The notes under the pieces were generated by a model. The model had not been told where the DNA came from, ran no database searches, and worked only from the letters and a program-made list of their open reading frames with translations. Shown in pieces: positions 19,008 through 27,010 of a stretch of DNA of 64,000 bases. Source of the stretch: Hyphomonadaceae bacterium (GTDB lineage Bacteria; Pseudomonadota; Alphaproteobacteria; Caulobacterales; Aquidulcibacteraceae). The position numbers were made by a program, and so were the translations under genes. The stretch is from NCBI GenBank assembly GCA_019636095.1, contig JAHBYF010000001.1:124001-188000 (forward strand), given 5' to 3'. The first letter of the stretch is position 1. Each line of letters begins with the position of its first letter.

Positions 19008-19690
19008 AACGGCGCATCCCGAAGAAGCTCAGCGATCAGAGCATTCGCGCCATCGCCTTCGCGCATGTCATTGCCCCCCGCGGTGACAAACCCGAACCAC
19101 ACAATCTCACCGGTGCGGAGATCGACAAGCGACGCGAACACTTGTTGTCCGCCCATGGGAATGTAGACGCCAGCGACCAAACCAACGATCGCGGCAGCGG
19201 CGCGCGCACCACTGGCGTAGGAGCCGCGGGCAACCGTGAAGAGGGCGTAGTCGGCCTGATAGGTCGTCGCCAATTCCTGTACGCCGTCACCGAGTGTCCA
19301 CTCGTGGTCGCGCTCGATCGTTGGCAGTTTCAATAAGCGATTAGAAAGAATGGCGCCGCCCACGGCGTCATGGAGGCGAATGATTTGGCCGATCCGGCCT
19401 TCCATCGCCGTCGCAGGATCGAGCGCGTTTGGCGCATGTTGTTCGCGCTCCAGCGCGGCAGCGAGGCCCGTCGCAAGGTTATCGCGCCCAGAAACGGACC
19501 AATCTTCACGGGGTTCAGGCAAGCCAGCGGCGGTCAACAATGAGAGTTGTACGTCTGGCGTCATGACCAGTACGCGCGAATTCGCGGAAATGGACTCGAT
19601 ATGCTGCGCCCGGCGCGGCCGCGCCTCGGCGACGCCCAGAGTCCCAACGAGCGCCAGCGCCGCGGCAAGCGCGAAAACCTTCTTCAGCAT
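19004..19690 (-). CDS. Exported protein, possibly CsgG/GNA1162-like
   Basis: About 228-residue secreted protein with a signal peptide (LKKVFALAAALALVGTLG ... EARP). The central part QADYALFTVARGSYASG and the C-terminal SLVDLRTGEIVWFGFV resemble CsgG/GNA1162-type periplasmic lipoproteins, in which such a segment reports self-assembly strands; no lipobox cysteine is visible here, so it would be soluble. The ATG at 19690 follows GGGGGA; 19702 is an alternative start. It is the first gene of the coupled reverse-strand module with the M48 peptidase. The family assignment is tentative. Confidence 0.65.
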   Translation of the reverse strand: MLKKVFALAAALALVGTLGVAEARPRRAQHIESISANSRVLVMTPDVQLSLLTAAGLPEPREDWSVSGRDNLATGLAAALEREQHAPNALDPATAMEGRIGQIIRLHDAVGGAILSNRLLKLPTIERDHEWTLGDGVQELATTYQADYALFTVARGSYASGARAAAAIVGLVAGVYIPMGGQQVFASLVDLRTGEIVWFGFVTAGGNDMREGDGANALIAELLRDAPL

Positions 19691-19909
19691 GGATCCCCCC
19701 ATCCCAAGCTTGTCGCTCGGGTCCCATCAACCTACCGCCACGCGTGCATCTGTCTATCCCTCGCGGCAACGCTCTGCAGAGACTGGCAACGCAAAGAGTA
19801 GGGCGGGGCTGCCCGGAAACGCGAGGTCGTTCGTTCGGGTCATTTGCTGGGCTCGTCAGTGTGCCCTTGGCTCGCGGTCGGATTGCGTGGGGTCATTCGT
19901 AGGTAGGGT

Positions 19910-19935
19910 TTGCAAGCCGGGCGGCGTGGTTTAGG
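19910..19935 (+). promoter_or_regulatory. Candidate promoter of sucD
   Basis: TTGCAA at 19910-19915 and TTTAGG at 19930-19935, spacing 14. This lies in the 288-bp region between the divergent envelope module (start 19690) and the sucD TTG at 19979. The TTTAG core is shared with the candidate mdh and sucA promoters. Because sucD is cut off from sucC by reverse-strand genes it needs a promoter of its own. I saw nothing else convincing in this gap. Confidence 0.35.
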
Positions 19936-19978
19936 ACCGGCCCCGAATTTCCACGTTTCCATCGGCCCGGGGGCCCAT

Positions 19979-20863
19979 TTGTCTATTCTCGTCAACGCTT
20001 CCACGCGCGTCATCTGCCAAGGCTTCACCGGCAAGAACGGCACCTTCCACTCCGAACAAGCCATCGCCTATGGCACCAAGATGACCGGCGGCGTGAGCCC
20101 CGGGAAGGGCGGCCAGACGCATCTCGGCCTGCCGGTGTTCAACACCGTTGCTGAAGCGAAGGAAAAGGTCGGTGCCGACGCGACAGTGATCTACGTCCCA
20201 CCGCCCGGCGCCGCTGCCGCTATCGAAGAAGCGATCGAGGCAGGCATCCCCTACATCGTCTGCATCACCGAAGGCATCCCGGTGCTCGACATGGTGCGTG
20301 TGAAGGCCAAGTTGCAGAAGTCGAACTCGAAGCTGCTGGGTCCGAACTGCCCCGGCATCCTCACGCCGAACGAGTGCAAGATCGGCATCATGCCGGGCCA
20401 AATCTTCAAAAAGGGCAGCGTCGGCGTTGTCTCGCGCTCCGGCACGCTGACCTATGAAGCAGTGTTCCAAACCACCAACGAAGGCCTCGGCCAATCCACC
20501 GCCGTCGGCATTGGCGGCGACCCGGTGAAGGGCACGGAGTTCATCGACGTGTTGGAACTCTTCCTCGCCGATCCTGAAACCAAGTCGATCATCATGATCG
20601 GCGAAATCGGCGGCAGCGCCGAAGAGGACGCCGCGCAATTCCTTGCCGACGAAAAGAAAAAGGGCCGCTGGAAGCCTGTCGTCGGCTTCATCGCTGGCGC
20701 TACTGCGCCTCCCGGCCGCCGCATGGGCCACGCCGGCGCGATCATTTCGGGCGGCAAGGGTGATGCGCCGTCGAAGATCGCCGCGCTTGAAGCCGCCGGC
20801 ATCAAGGTCGCGCCGCACCCGGCTGCGCTCGGACGTACGATGTCGGAACTGCTCAAAGGCTGA
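19979..20863 (+). CDS. sucD: Succinyl-CoA synthetase alpha subunit
   Basis: CoA-binding, histidine-phosphorylated subunit of succinyl-CoA ligase. The TTG at 19979 gives the canonical N-terminus [18 protein letters not shown] and exactly 294 residues, the usual alphaproteobacterial length; earlier in-frame starts add non-homologous residues. The active-site phosphohistidine is His251 in MGHAGAI, and GPNCPG and [12 protein letters not shown] are further family motifs. Only a GGGGG run at 19969-19973 serves as ribosome binding site. It is separated from sucC by a VOC gene and three reverse-strand genes. Confidence 0.96.
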   Translation: MSILVNASTRVICQGFTGKNGTFHSEQAIAYGTKMTGGVSPGKGGQTHLGLPVFNTVAEAKEKVGADATVIYVPPPGAAAAIEEAIEAGIPYIVCITEGIPVLDMVRVKAKLQKSNSKLLGPNCPGILTPNECKIGIMPGQIFKKGSVGVVSRSGTLTYEAVFQTTNEGLGQSTAVGIGGDPVKGTEFIDVLELFLADPETKSIIMIGEIGGSAEEDAAQFLADEKKKGRWKPVVGFIAGATAPPGRRMGHAGAIISGGKGDAPSKIAALEAAGIKVAPHPAALGRTMSELLKG

Positions 20864-20893
20864 TCAGCCCCAAGCCCTGCGCCACCGCAGCCC

Positions 20894-20920
20894 TTCAATC
20901 CTTTACCGACGCACTTTAGA
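20894..20920 (+). promoter_or_regulatory. Candidate promoter of sucA
   Basis: TTCAAT at 20894-20899 and TTTAGA at 20915-20920, spacing 15. TTTAGA and the following GGGGCGCC reproduce the arrangement before mdh. Initiation would fall near 20926, inside or just before the hairpin at 20922-20954. Confidence 0.35.
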
Positions 20921-20921
20921 A

Positions 20922-20954
20922 GGGGCGCCGTCTGACGGCGCGCCCTATATTTTC
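20922..20954 (+). terminator. GC-rich hairpin with U-rich tail between sucD and sucA
   Basis: GGGGCGCCG (20922-20930) pairs with CGGCGCGCCC (20936-20945) around a 5-base loop, with one bulged G. It is followed by TATATTTT at 20946-20953. It looks like an intrinsic terminator for sucD, or an attenuating leader hairpin for sucA, whose ATG lies 37 bases further on. Confidence 0.6.
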
Positions 20955-20990
20955 ATGGGTTCTGCCCGGTTTCCGAAAGGTCAGCGTTCC

Positions 20991-23963
20991 ATGGCGGATG
21001 ACGCCCGCAGCCTCTCCAATACTGCCTTGCTCGAAACGAGCTTCCTATACGGCGCGAACGCGACGTTCGTGGAAGAAATGGCCGCGCGTTACGCTCGCGA
21101 TCCGAACTCGGTCGACGCCTCTTGGCGCGCCTTCTTCGATCAGGTGCGCGATGACCCCGCAGCCGTAACCGCCGCTGTTAAAGGCCCGTCGTGGTACCGC
21201 CCCGAGATCGCGCAACCGCAGACCACCGAGACGACAGCGCTGCTCGATGGCAATTGGGCCGCACTTGCCACCAAGCTCGAACAGAAAGTCGCCGCCCGCC
21301 TGCCGGGCGCCTCGACGCAAGACGTTCAGTCCGCCGCGCGCGACAGCGTGCGCGCTCTGATGATGATCCGCGCCTATCGCACACGCGGTCACCTCGCGGC
21401 GAAGCTTGATCCACTGGGCATCGAGACGCGTCCACCGGCGCCCGAACTTGATCCCTCGACGCACGGCTTCGGCGCGAGCGACATGGATCGCCCAATCTTT
21501 ATCGACGGCGTACTCGGCCTGCAGATGGCGACCGTCAACGAGATGTTGGCGATCCTCAAGCGGACCTACTGCGAGACGATCGGCGTCGAGTTCATGCACA
21601 TCTCCGATCCAGCCGAGAAGAGCTGGATGCAGGAGCGTATCGAAGGGCCGGATAAGGGCGTAGCGTTCACGTTGGAAGGCAAACGCTCGATTCTGAAGAA
21701 GCTGATCGAAGGCGAGGGCTTCGAGAAGTTCGTGCACAAGCGCCATCCGGGCACGAAGCGCTTTGGCCTCGATGGCGGCGAAGCGATGATTCCGGCGATG
21801 GAGCAGATCATCAAGCGTGGCGGCGCGCTCGGTGTTGAAGAGATCGTCGTTGGCATGGCTCACCGCGGCCGGCTCAATATGCTCGCGGCTGTAATGGGTA
21901 AGCCGTATCAGGCGATATTCCACGAATTCCAAGGCGGTTCATCGACGCCGGATGACGTGCTGGGTTCAGGCGACGTGAAGTATCACTTGGGCGCCTCAAG
22001 CGATCGCGCGTTTGACGGCAACAATGTCCACCTGTCATTGACCGCGAACCCATCTCACCTCGAAATCGTCAATCCGGTTGTGCTCGGCAAAGCCCGCGCC
22101 AAGCAAGCCAAGCGCGCGACATGGACGGAAGAGGGGGTTGCGCTCGCCGAATTGCGCGCGCGTGTCATGCCGTTGCTCATACACGGCGACGCGGCGTTCG
22201 CAGGCCAGGGCGTCGTGGCCGAGTGTTTCGCGCTCTCGGGCCTGCGCGGCTATCGTACCGGCGGCACGATGCACTTCATCATCAACAACCAGATCGGCTT
22301 TACGACAGCGCCGCGGTTTTCACGCTCCAGCCCATATCCGTCTGACGTCGCGCTGATGGTGCAAGCGCCAATCTTCCACGTAAATGGCGACGATCCGGAA
22401 GCCGTCGTGTTTGCCGCGAAGGTCGCGACCGAATATCGCCAGCTCTTCGGCAAAGACGTCGTCATTGATATGTTCTGCTATCGCCGCTTCGGCCACAACG
22501 AAGGCGACGATCCGACGATGACGCAGCCGATCATGTATCGGCGCGTGAAAGAACAGCCGACCACGGTGCAGCTGTACGCCGATCGCTTGATCAAAGAAGG
22601 TGTCGTAACTCAAGGTGAAGTGGACGAGTGGCAAAGCGACTTTGGCGCTTTCCTTGATCGCGAGTTCGACGCCGGCAAGACGTATCGCGTGAATAAGGCC
22701 GATTGGCTCGACGGCGATTGGGCCGGTTTCCATCTGCCTGAAGATGACGACCGCCGCGGCAAGACAGAGTTTCCACTGACTAAGTTAGGCGAACTCGGCC
22801 ACCGGATCACAGAGCTGCCGCGCGAATTCGACATGCACAAGACCGTGCAACGCGTTGTTGAAGCTCGCCGTAAGGCCATTGACGAAGGGCAGGGCGTCGA
22901 TTGGGCGTTGGCCGAGCACCTTGCCTTCGCATCCTTGCTCGACGAAGGCTTCAACATCCGCCTCAGCGGTCAAGATTCTTGCCGTGGTACGTTCAGCCAG
23001 CGCCACTCGCATTTCGTCGATCAGCAAACCGAAGAACGCTACACGCCGCTCAATCACCTTCGCGCCGGTCAGGCGCACTATGAGGTTATCGACTCGCTTC
23101 TGTCGGAAGAAGCGGTGCTTGGTTTCGAGTACGGCTACACGCTCGCAGATCCGAAGACGCTGACGCTCTGGGAGGCGCAATTCGGCGACTTCGTGAACGG
23201 CGCGCAGGTCGTCATCGATCAGTTTATCTCATCCGGCGAGCGCAAATGGCTGCGGATGTCCGGCCTCGTCATGCTTCTGCCGCACGGTTATGAAGGGCAG
23301 GGACCCGAACACAGCTCCGCGCGCATGGAACGTTTCCTGCAGCAATGCGCCGAAGACAACATGCAGGTCGTCAATTGCACGACGCCCGCGAATTACTTTC
23401 ATGCACTTCGCCGCCAATTGCATCGCGATTTCCGGAAGCCACTGGTCGTGTTCACGCCTAAATCCTTGTTGCGTCACAAGAAGTGCGTCTCGGCGCTTTC
23501 TGACATGGCCGAGGGAACGTCTTTCCATCGCGTTCTCTGGGACGACGCTCAGCTCAACAAGGGCAACACGACAATCAGGCTGAAGGGCGATAGCGAGATC
23601 CGCCGTGTCATTCTGTGCTCGGGCAAGGTCTATTACGATCTGATAGAGGAGCGCGAAAAGCGCGGCCTTGACGACATATATGTGCTGCGCCTTGAGCAAC
23701 TCTATCCGTGGCCGATCAAGTCAATGATGACGGAGTTGGCGCGCTTCCCGAACGCCGAACTCGTATGGTGCCAAGAAGAGCCGAAGAATATGGGCGGCTA
23801 TCTGTTCGCCGAGCCGTGGATCGAACTCACGCTTGAAAAGCTCGACATCAAGGCCAAGCGCGCACGCTATGCCGGCCGTCCAGCCAGCGCCTCGACCGCG
23901 GCGGGCCAAATGTCGAAGCACCTCAAAGAACTTGAGGCCTTCCTGGAGCAGGCGCTCGGATGA
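20991..23963 (+). CDS. sucA: 2-oxoglutarate dehydrogenase E1 component
   Basis: Thiamine-diphosphate-dependent E1 of the 2-oxoglutarate dehydrogenase complex, decarboxylating 2-oxoglutarate and passing the succinyl group to lipoyl-SucB. The N-terminal segment SFLYGANATFVEEM is the conserved SucB-docking helix; GMAHRGRLNML and the GD...E region ending FGHNEGDDP form the cofactor pocket. The ATG at 20991 gives 990 residues, matching the family; an in-frame upstream extension overlaps sucD and is not homologous. GAAAGG precedes it at 11 bases. The stop overlaps the GFA gene by 4 bases. Confidence 0.97.
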   Translation: MADDARSLSNTALLETSFLYGANATFVEEMAARYARDPNSVDASWRAFFDQVRDDPAAVTAAVKGPSWYRPEIAQPQTTETTALLDGNWAALATKLEQKVAARLPGASTQDVQSAARDSVRALMMIRAYRTRGHLAAKLDPLGIETRPPAPELDPSTHGFGASDMDRPIFIDGVLGLQMATVNEMLAILKRTYCETIGVEFMHISDPAEKSWMQERIEGPDKGVAFTLEGKRSILKKLIEGEGFEKFVHKRHPGTKRFGLDGGEAMIPAMEQIIKRGGALGVEEIVVGMAHRGRLNMLAAVMGKPYQAIFHEFQGGSSTPDDVLGSGDVKYHLGASSDRAFDGNNVHLSLTANPSHLEIVNPVVLGKARAKQAKRATWTEEGVALAELRARVMPLLIHGDAAFAGQGVVAECFALSGLRGYRTGGTMHFIINNQIGFTTAPRFSRSSPYPSDVALMVQAPIFHVNGDDPEAVVFAAKVATEYRQLFGKDVVIDMFCYRRFGHNEGDDPTMTQPIMYRRVKEQPTTVQLYADRLIKEGVVTQGEVDEWQSDFGAFLDREFDAGKTYRVNKADWLDGDWAGFHLPEDDDRRGKTEFPLTKLGELGHRITELPREFDMHKTVQRVVEARRKAIDEGQGVDWALAEHLAFASLLDEGFNIRLSGQDSCRGTFSQRHSHFVDQQTEERYTPLNHLRAGQAHYEVIDSLLSEEAVLGFEYGYTLADPKTLTLWEAQFGDFVNGAQVVIDQFISSGERKWLRMSGLVMLLPHGYEGQGPEHSSARMERFLQQCAEDNMQVVNCTTPANYFHALRRQLHRDFRKPLVVFTPKSLLRHKKCVSALSDMAEGTSFHRVLWDDAQLNKGNTTIRLKGDSEIRRVILCSGKVYYDLIEEREKRGLDDIYVLRLEQLYPWPIKSMMTELARFPNAELVWCQEEPKNMGGYLFAEPWIELTLEKLDIKAKRARYAGRPASASTAAGQMSKHLKELEAFLEQALG

Positions 23964-24370
23964 CGAAGCTTCAAGGCTCCTGTCATTGCGGCGCGGTGCG
24001 CTTCGAGGTCGAAGAGCCCGAATGGGTGATGGACTGCAATTGCTCGCGCTGCCGTCTCTATGGCGGGCTTTGGGCCTACTATCCCGAGAACGAAGTAGAA
24101 TTCGCGGGTGCGCCCGACACATTCACCTATGTGTGGGGCGATCGCATGTTGGAGTTTCACACCTGTCGAACCTGCGGCTGCGCCACGCATTCGACGAACG
24201 TCGACAAAAGCGACAATTACCCTATGGCCGTAAACGCGCGTCTATTGCGTGGCATCAGCCCGAAGCGCACACGGCTTGTTCAGAAAAACAACGGCAATGA
24301 CATGGTGTTCTGGACGCACACCGAGTCACCCGTGCTCCCCAGCCACGATGAACCACCTCCAGCGAAGTGA
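23960..24370 (+). CDS. GFA-domain (glutathione-dependent formaldehyde-activating-like) zinc protein
   Basis: 136-residue protein with the GFA zinc signature: SCHCG near residue 8, CNCSRC near 31-36 and CRTCGC near 72-77, which would bind two zinc ions. The founding member was described as accelerating glutathione-formaldehyde adduct formation, but most homologues are uncharacterised. Its ATG overlaps the sucA stop (ATGA) and it ends 6 bases before sucB, so it is embedded in the 2-oxoglutarate dehydrogenase operon and must be translated with it. Confidence 0.88.
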   Translation: MTKLQGSCHCGAVRFEVEEPEWVMDCNCSRCRLYGGLWAYYPENEVEFAGAPDTFTYVWGDRMLEFHTCRTCGCATHSTNVDKSDNYPMAVNARLLRGISPKRTRLVQKNNGNDMVFWTHTESPVLPSHDEPPPAK

Positions 24371-24376
24371 AATGAG

Positions 24377-25585
24377 ATGACCGATATCGTAGTGCCAACC
24401 CTCGGCGAAAGCGTCAGCGAAGCCACCGTGGCGAAGTGGATGAAGAAGGCCGGCGATAGCGTTCGTAAAGATGAGACTCTCGTTGAGCTCGAAACGGATA
24501 AAGTCTCCGTCGAAGTCTCGGCGCCGGAAGCGGGCGTGTTGAGCGAGATCGTCGCACAGCAAGGCGCAACGGTCAGCATCGGCGCCATTCTTGGGCGGAT
24601 GGGTGCTGGTGGATCGGAAGTAGCGTCCGCACAAAAAGCCGAAGCGCCGAAACCGGCGTCTCGTCCGCCCGCGCCGCAACCGGCTGCGGGCAACGGCGCA
24701 GCCAAGCAGGCCCCGCCCTCAGTTCAGCGCATTGCCGCAGAAAATAACGCTGATCTCTCCGGCGTCAGCGGCTCTGGCCGTGATGGCCGCGTCACCAAAG
24801 CCGATGCGCTCGCCATCATCGAAAACCGCGGCGCCCAGCAGCAAGCGCCCGCAGCGCATCCGCCGCTCGCCGCCCGCATTGTCAGCGACCGCGAGGAGCG
24901 CGTGCCGATGACGCGCCTCCGCAGGACAGTCGCGCGCCGCTTGAAAGAAGCGCAGAACACGGCCGCGATGCTGACGACGTTCAACGAGGCCGACATGTCG
25001 GCCATCATGGCGGCGCGCAACAAGTACAAGGACAGCTTCGAACGCAAGCACGGCGTAAAGCTCGGCTTTATGTCGTTCTTCGTGAAGGCGTGTATCGCCG
25101 CGCTGAAGGAAATCCCGAACGTCAACGCCGAGATTGATGGCGACGACATCATCTACAAGAACTTCTACGACATCGGCATCGCCGTCGGCACGGATCGCGG
25201 CCTTGTCGTCCCAGTCGTGCGCGACGCCGATCACAAATCGATGGCCGAGATCGAAAAGGAAATCGGCGAGCTCGGCATCAAGGCCCGCGACGGTCACTTG
25301 AAGATCGAAGATTTGCAGGGCGCGACGTTCACGATTAGCAATGGCGGCGTCTATGGCTCGCTAATGTCCACGCCAATTCTCAATGCGCCGCAATCCGGCA
25401 TTCTCGGCATGCACAAGATTCAGGAACGACCGGTAGTTGTTGATAAGCAAGTAGCCGTCCGCCCGATGATGTATCTGGCGCTTAGCTATGATCACCGCAT
25501 CGTTGACGGGAAAGAAGCGGTCACCTTTCTCGTGCGTGTGAAGGAGGGCCTCGAAGATCCCGAGCGCATGCTGCTCGATCTCTGA
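24377..25585 (+). CDS. sucB: Dihydrolipoamide succinyltransferase (2-oxoglutarate dehydrogenase E2)
   Basis: Core of the 2-oxoglutarate dehydrogenase complex. Domains in order: one lipoyl domain (residues 2-76) with the lipoylated Lys42 in ETDKVSVEV; an alanine/proline linker; a peripheral-subunit-binding domain (about 113-150, [16 protein letters not shown]); and the catalytic domain with His373 and Asp377 in SYDHRIVDG. Length 402 is normal. It lies 6 bases after the GFA gene and is followed by a large stem-loop at 25610-25654. Confidence 0.97.
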   Translation: MTDIVVPTLGESVSEATVAKWMKKAGDSVRKDETLVELETDKVSVEVSAPEAGVLSEIVAQQGATVSIGAILGRMGAGGSEVASAQKAEAPKPASRPPAPQPAAGNGAAKQAPPSVQRIAAENNADLSGVSGSGRDGRVTKADALAIIENRGAQQQAPAAHPPLAARIVSDREERVPMTRLRRTVARRLKEAQNTAAMLTTFNEADMSAIMAARNKYKDSFERKHGVKLGFMSFFVKACIAALKEIPNVNAEIDGDDIIYKNFYDIGIAVGTDRGLVVPVVRDADHKSMAEIEKEIGELGIKARDGHLKIEDLQGATFTISNGGVYGSLMSTPILNAPQSGILGMHKIQERPVVVDKQVAVRPMMYLALSYDHRIVDGKEAVTFLVRVKEGLEDPERMLLDL

Positions 25586-25609
25586 TGGAATAGTGTTGCG
25601 ATGCCTTGA

Positions 25610-25654
25610 GGCGTTTGCGGCGGCGATCCCCTGATCGCACGCCGCGTGAACGCC
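25610..25654. terminator. Long stem-loop after sucB
   Basis: Three nested arms: GGCGTT (25610-25615) with AACGCC (25649-25654), GCGGCG (25617-25622) with CGCCGC (25640-25645), and CGATC (25624-25628) with GATCG (25633-25637), loop CCCT. That is 17 paired bases with small internal loops. It lies between the converging sucB and the 25675 gene. There is no U-tract, so it may be a 3'-end-stabilising structure rather than a classical terminator. Confidence 0.6.
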
Positions 25655-25674
25655 AGGGCAGGGCATTCAAACCA

Positions 25675-25890
25675 TCACATGATTGCTTGGTGTTCGACGG
25701 AATGCGTTCGCGCCGCCGAGCGCCTGCGGTATGTTGCTTCAAGCGCGCGATCTTCTTCATCTAGTTGCGCTTCCAGCAGTGCCGTCGCGAAGTTCGCTTC
25801 TTCCAGCTTCGCTGCGAGGTGAGCGAAAAATTGTCCCGCAGGAACCAGGCCGTTCGCGCCAGCCGCGTCGCGAAGTTTCGTCACTTGCAT
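25675..25890 (-). CDS. Small protein of unknown function (71 aa)
   Basis: 71-residue protein, mostly helical and charged, with an amphipathic segment FFAHLAAKLEEANFATALLEAQLDEEDRALEATY (given in parts, residues 21-54) suggestive of a short coiled coil. I accept it because AGGAG lies 8-9 bases before the ATG on this strand and no competing gene overlaps it. It belongs to no family I recognise. It is convergent with sucB and precedes, on the same strand side, a small membrane-protein gene. Confidence 0.5.
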   Translation of the reverse strand: MQVTKLRDAAGANGLVPAGQFFAHLAAKLEEANFATALLEAQLDEEDRALEATYRRRSAARTHSVEHQAIM

Positions 25891-25977
25891 TGAGCAATCT
25901 CCTGATCGCCCGCCCGCGAATGAAACGGTCGTTAACGCGGTCTTGTTCGCGTTTCGCGCGCGGATCGTTGTGGAGAA

Positions 25978-26307
25978 CTATTTGCGCTCTTTGTGCAGTA
26001 CGACGAGTGCGAGTCCGATTGCGCTCGTCAGCACCGGCGCACCAACCGCGAGGATGCCAGGCACGAAGTCTGGAAAATTGTAAGAGGGCGCATACCACGC
26101 TAGCCCCGTTGCGAGTCCCCAAGCGCCACAGAGAAGCCGCAAGCCGCCGCTCTTCGCGGTCAACGTCCGGAACGCTCCGAAGACAAGCAGGACAGCGCAA
26201 AGGGCGGGCCCTATCGAGCCGAATTCCAAGCTTTGGCTGCGTGTCGCCAGCGCAAGAACGATCGCGAGCGCCGCGAGCACAGCTATCCACGCACTGATCT
26301 TCGCCAT
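25978..26307 (-). CDS. Small membrane protein of unknown function (109 aa)
   Basis: 109-residue integral membrane protein with four hydrophobic helices (about 7-22, 30-47, 58-70, 85-104). GGGAGAG precedes the ATG at a good distance. No family is recognised. The 87-bp gap to the 71-aa gene downstream on the same strand shows no clear terminator. It is divergent from the 26466 gene across 158 bp, in which I see only weak promoter-like sequence. Confidence 0.65.
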   Translation of the reverse strand: MAKISAWIAVLAALAIVLALATRSQSLEFGSIGPALCAVLLVFGAFRTLTAKSGGLRLLCGAWGLATGLAWYAPSYNFPDFVPGILAVGAPVLTSAIGLALVVLHKERK

Positions 26308-26465
26308 TTGCTCTCCCTTCGCTGGCGCACGCTAGCGCCGCTGTTCCCCCAATACGAGAGGCTTGAATCCAAACGCTTTATCGGCAACCCATTGGCGATC
26401 CGCAACGACGCCGGTAGATTGGCGCCCGCTGCTGCTCGGGGGAGTGGCGCGGGAGGGGACGCCCC

Positions 26466-26993
26466 ATGGCATTTGTTCTGCGTTGGCCGGCAATTCTTGT
26501 GATGTTGGCGGTTGTGCTCTTCTGCGTTGCTGGCGCGCTTGGCGCCGCGGGTCTGATTGCGGATTTCCAGGCGCCATCGGTTGGGGTTGAGCAAGTCGAC
26601 ACGCAGGTAGCGCAGGCGCAAAGCGCTGCCGCACAAACTGGCGCCGCCAACGCGACCTGGATTGATGTGGGGTTGCTCGCCGCCGCCGCGGTGCTGTTTT
26701 TGATCTCAGCGATTCGTTTGATCCGCCGCACTCAGGCGTTCTGGACCTGGCTCTTAGGCTTTGCCGCCTACGGCGGACGTTGGGCTTGGTCGCAACAATA
26801 CAATGAAGGCGGTGTCGCCGGGACGATCCGCGGCGTGGACATCGGCGCTTTCACCCACCCGCAGGCGCTCCTCAACGATCTCGGCTCACCATCGGCGCAA
26901 GTTGGTATCTTGGGAATTATCCTTATCGTCGGTCTCTTCGTTTTCATCGTTGACGCCGTCGACCGCGCCCATTGGGACAAGCAGGGCGCCTAG
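26466..26993 (+). CDS. Membrane protein of unknown function (175 aa)
   Basis: 175-residue protein with an N-terminal helix (residues 7-30), an Ala/Gln-rich periplasmic-looking stretch (about 38-62), two further helices (66-84 and possibly 92-105) and a C-terminal helix (144-164). A GGGAGGGGACG ribosome binding site precedes the ATG. It ends 17 bases before the Lnt-like gene and is probably co-transcribed with it, which suggests a shared envelope function. No family is recognised. Confidence 0.65.
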   Translation: MAFVLRWPAILVMLAVVLFCVAGALGAAGLIADFQAPSVGVEQVDTQVAQAQSAAAQTGAANATWIDVGLLAAAAVLFLISAIRLIRRTQAFWTWLLGFAAYGGRWAWSQQYNEGGVAGTIRGVDIGAFTHPQALLNDLGSPSAQVGILGIILIVGLFVFIVDAVDRAHWDKQGA

Positions 26994-27010
26994 CAACCGG
27001 AGAGGCGAGG

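Noticed and set aside
20643..20990. Longer N-terminus of SucA starting at 20643
   Set aside because: It would overlap sucD and the hairpin, and the family N-terminus begins at the ATG at 20991.
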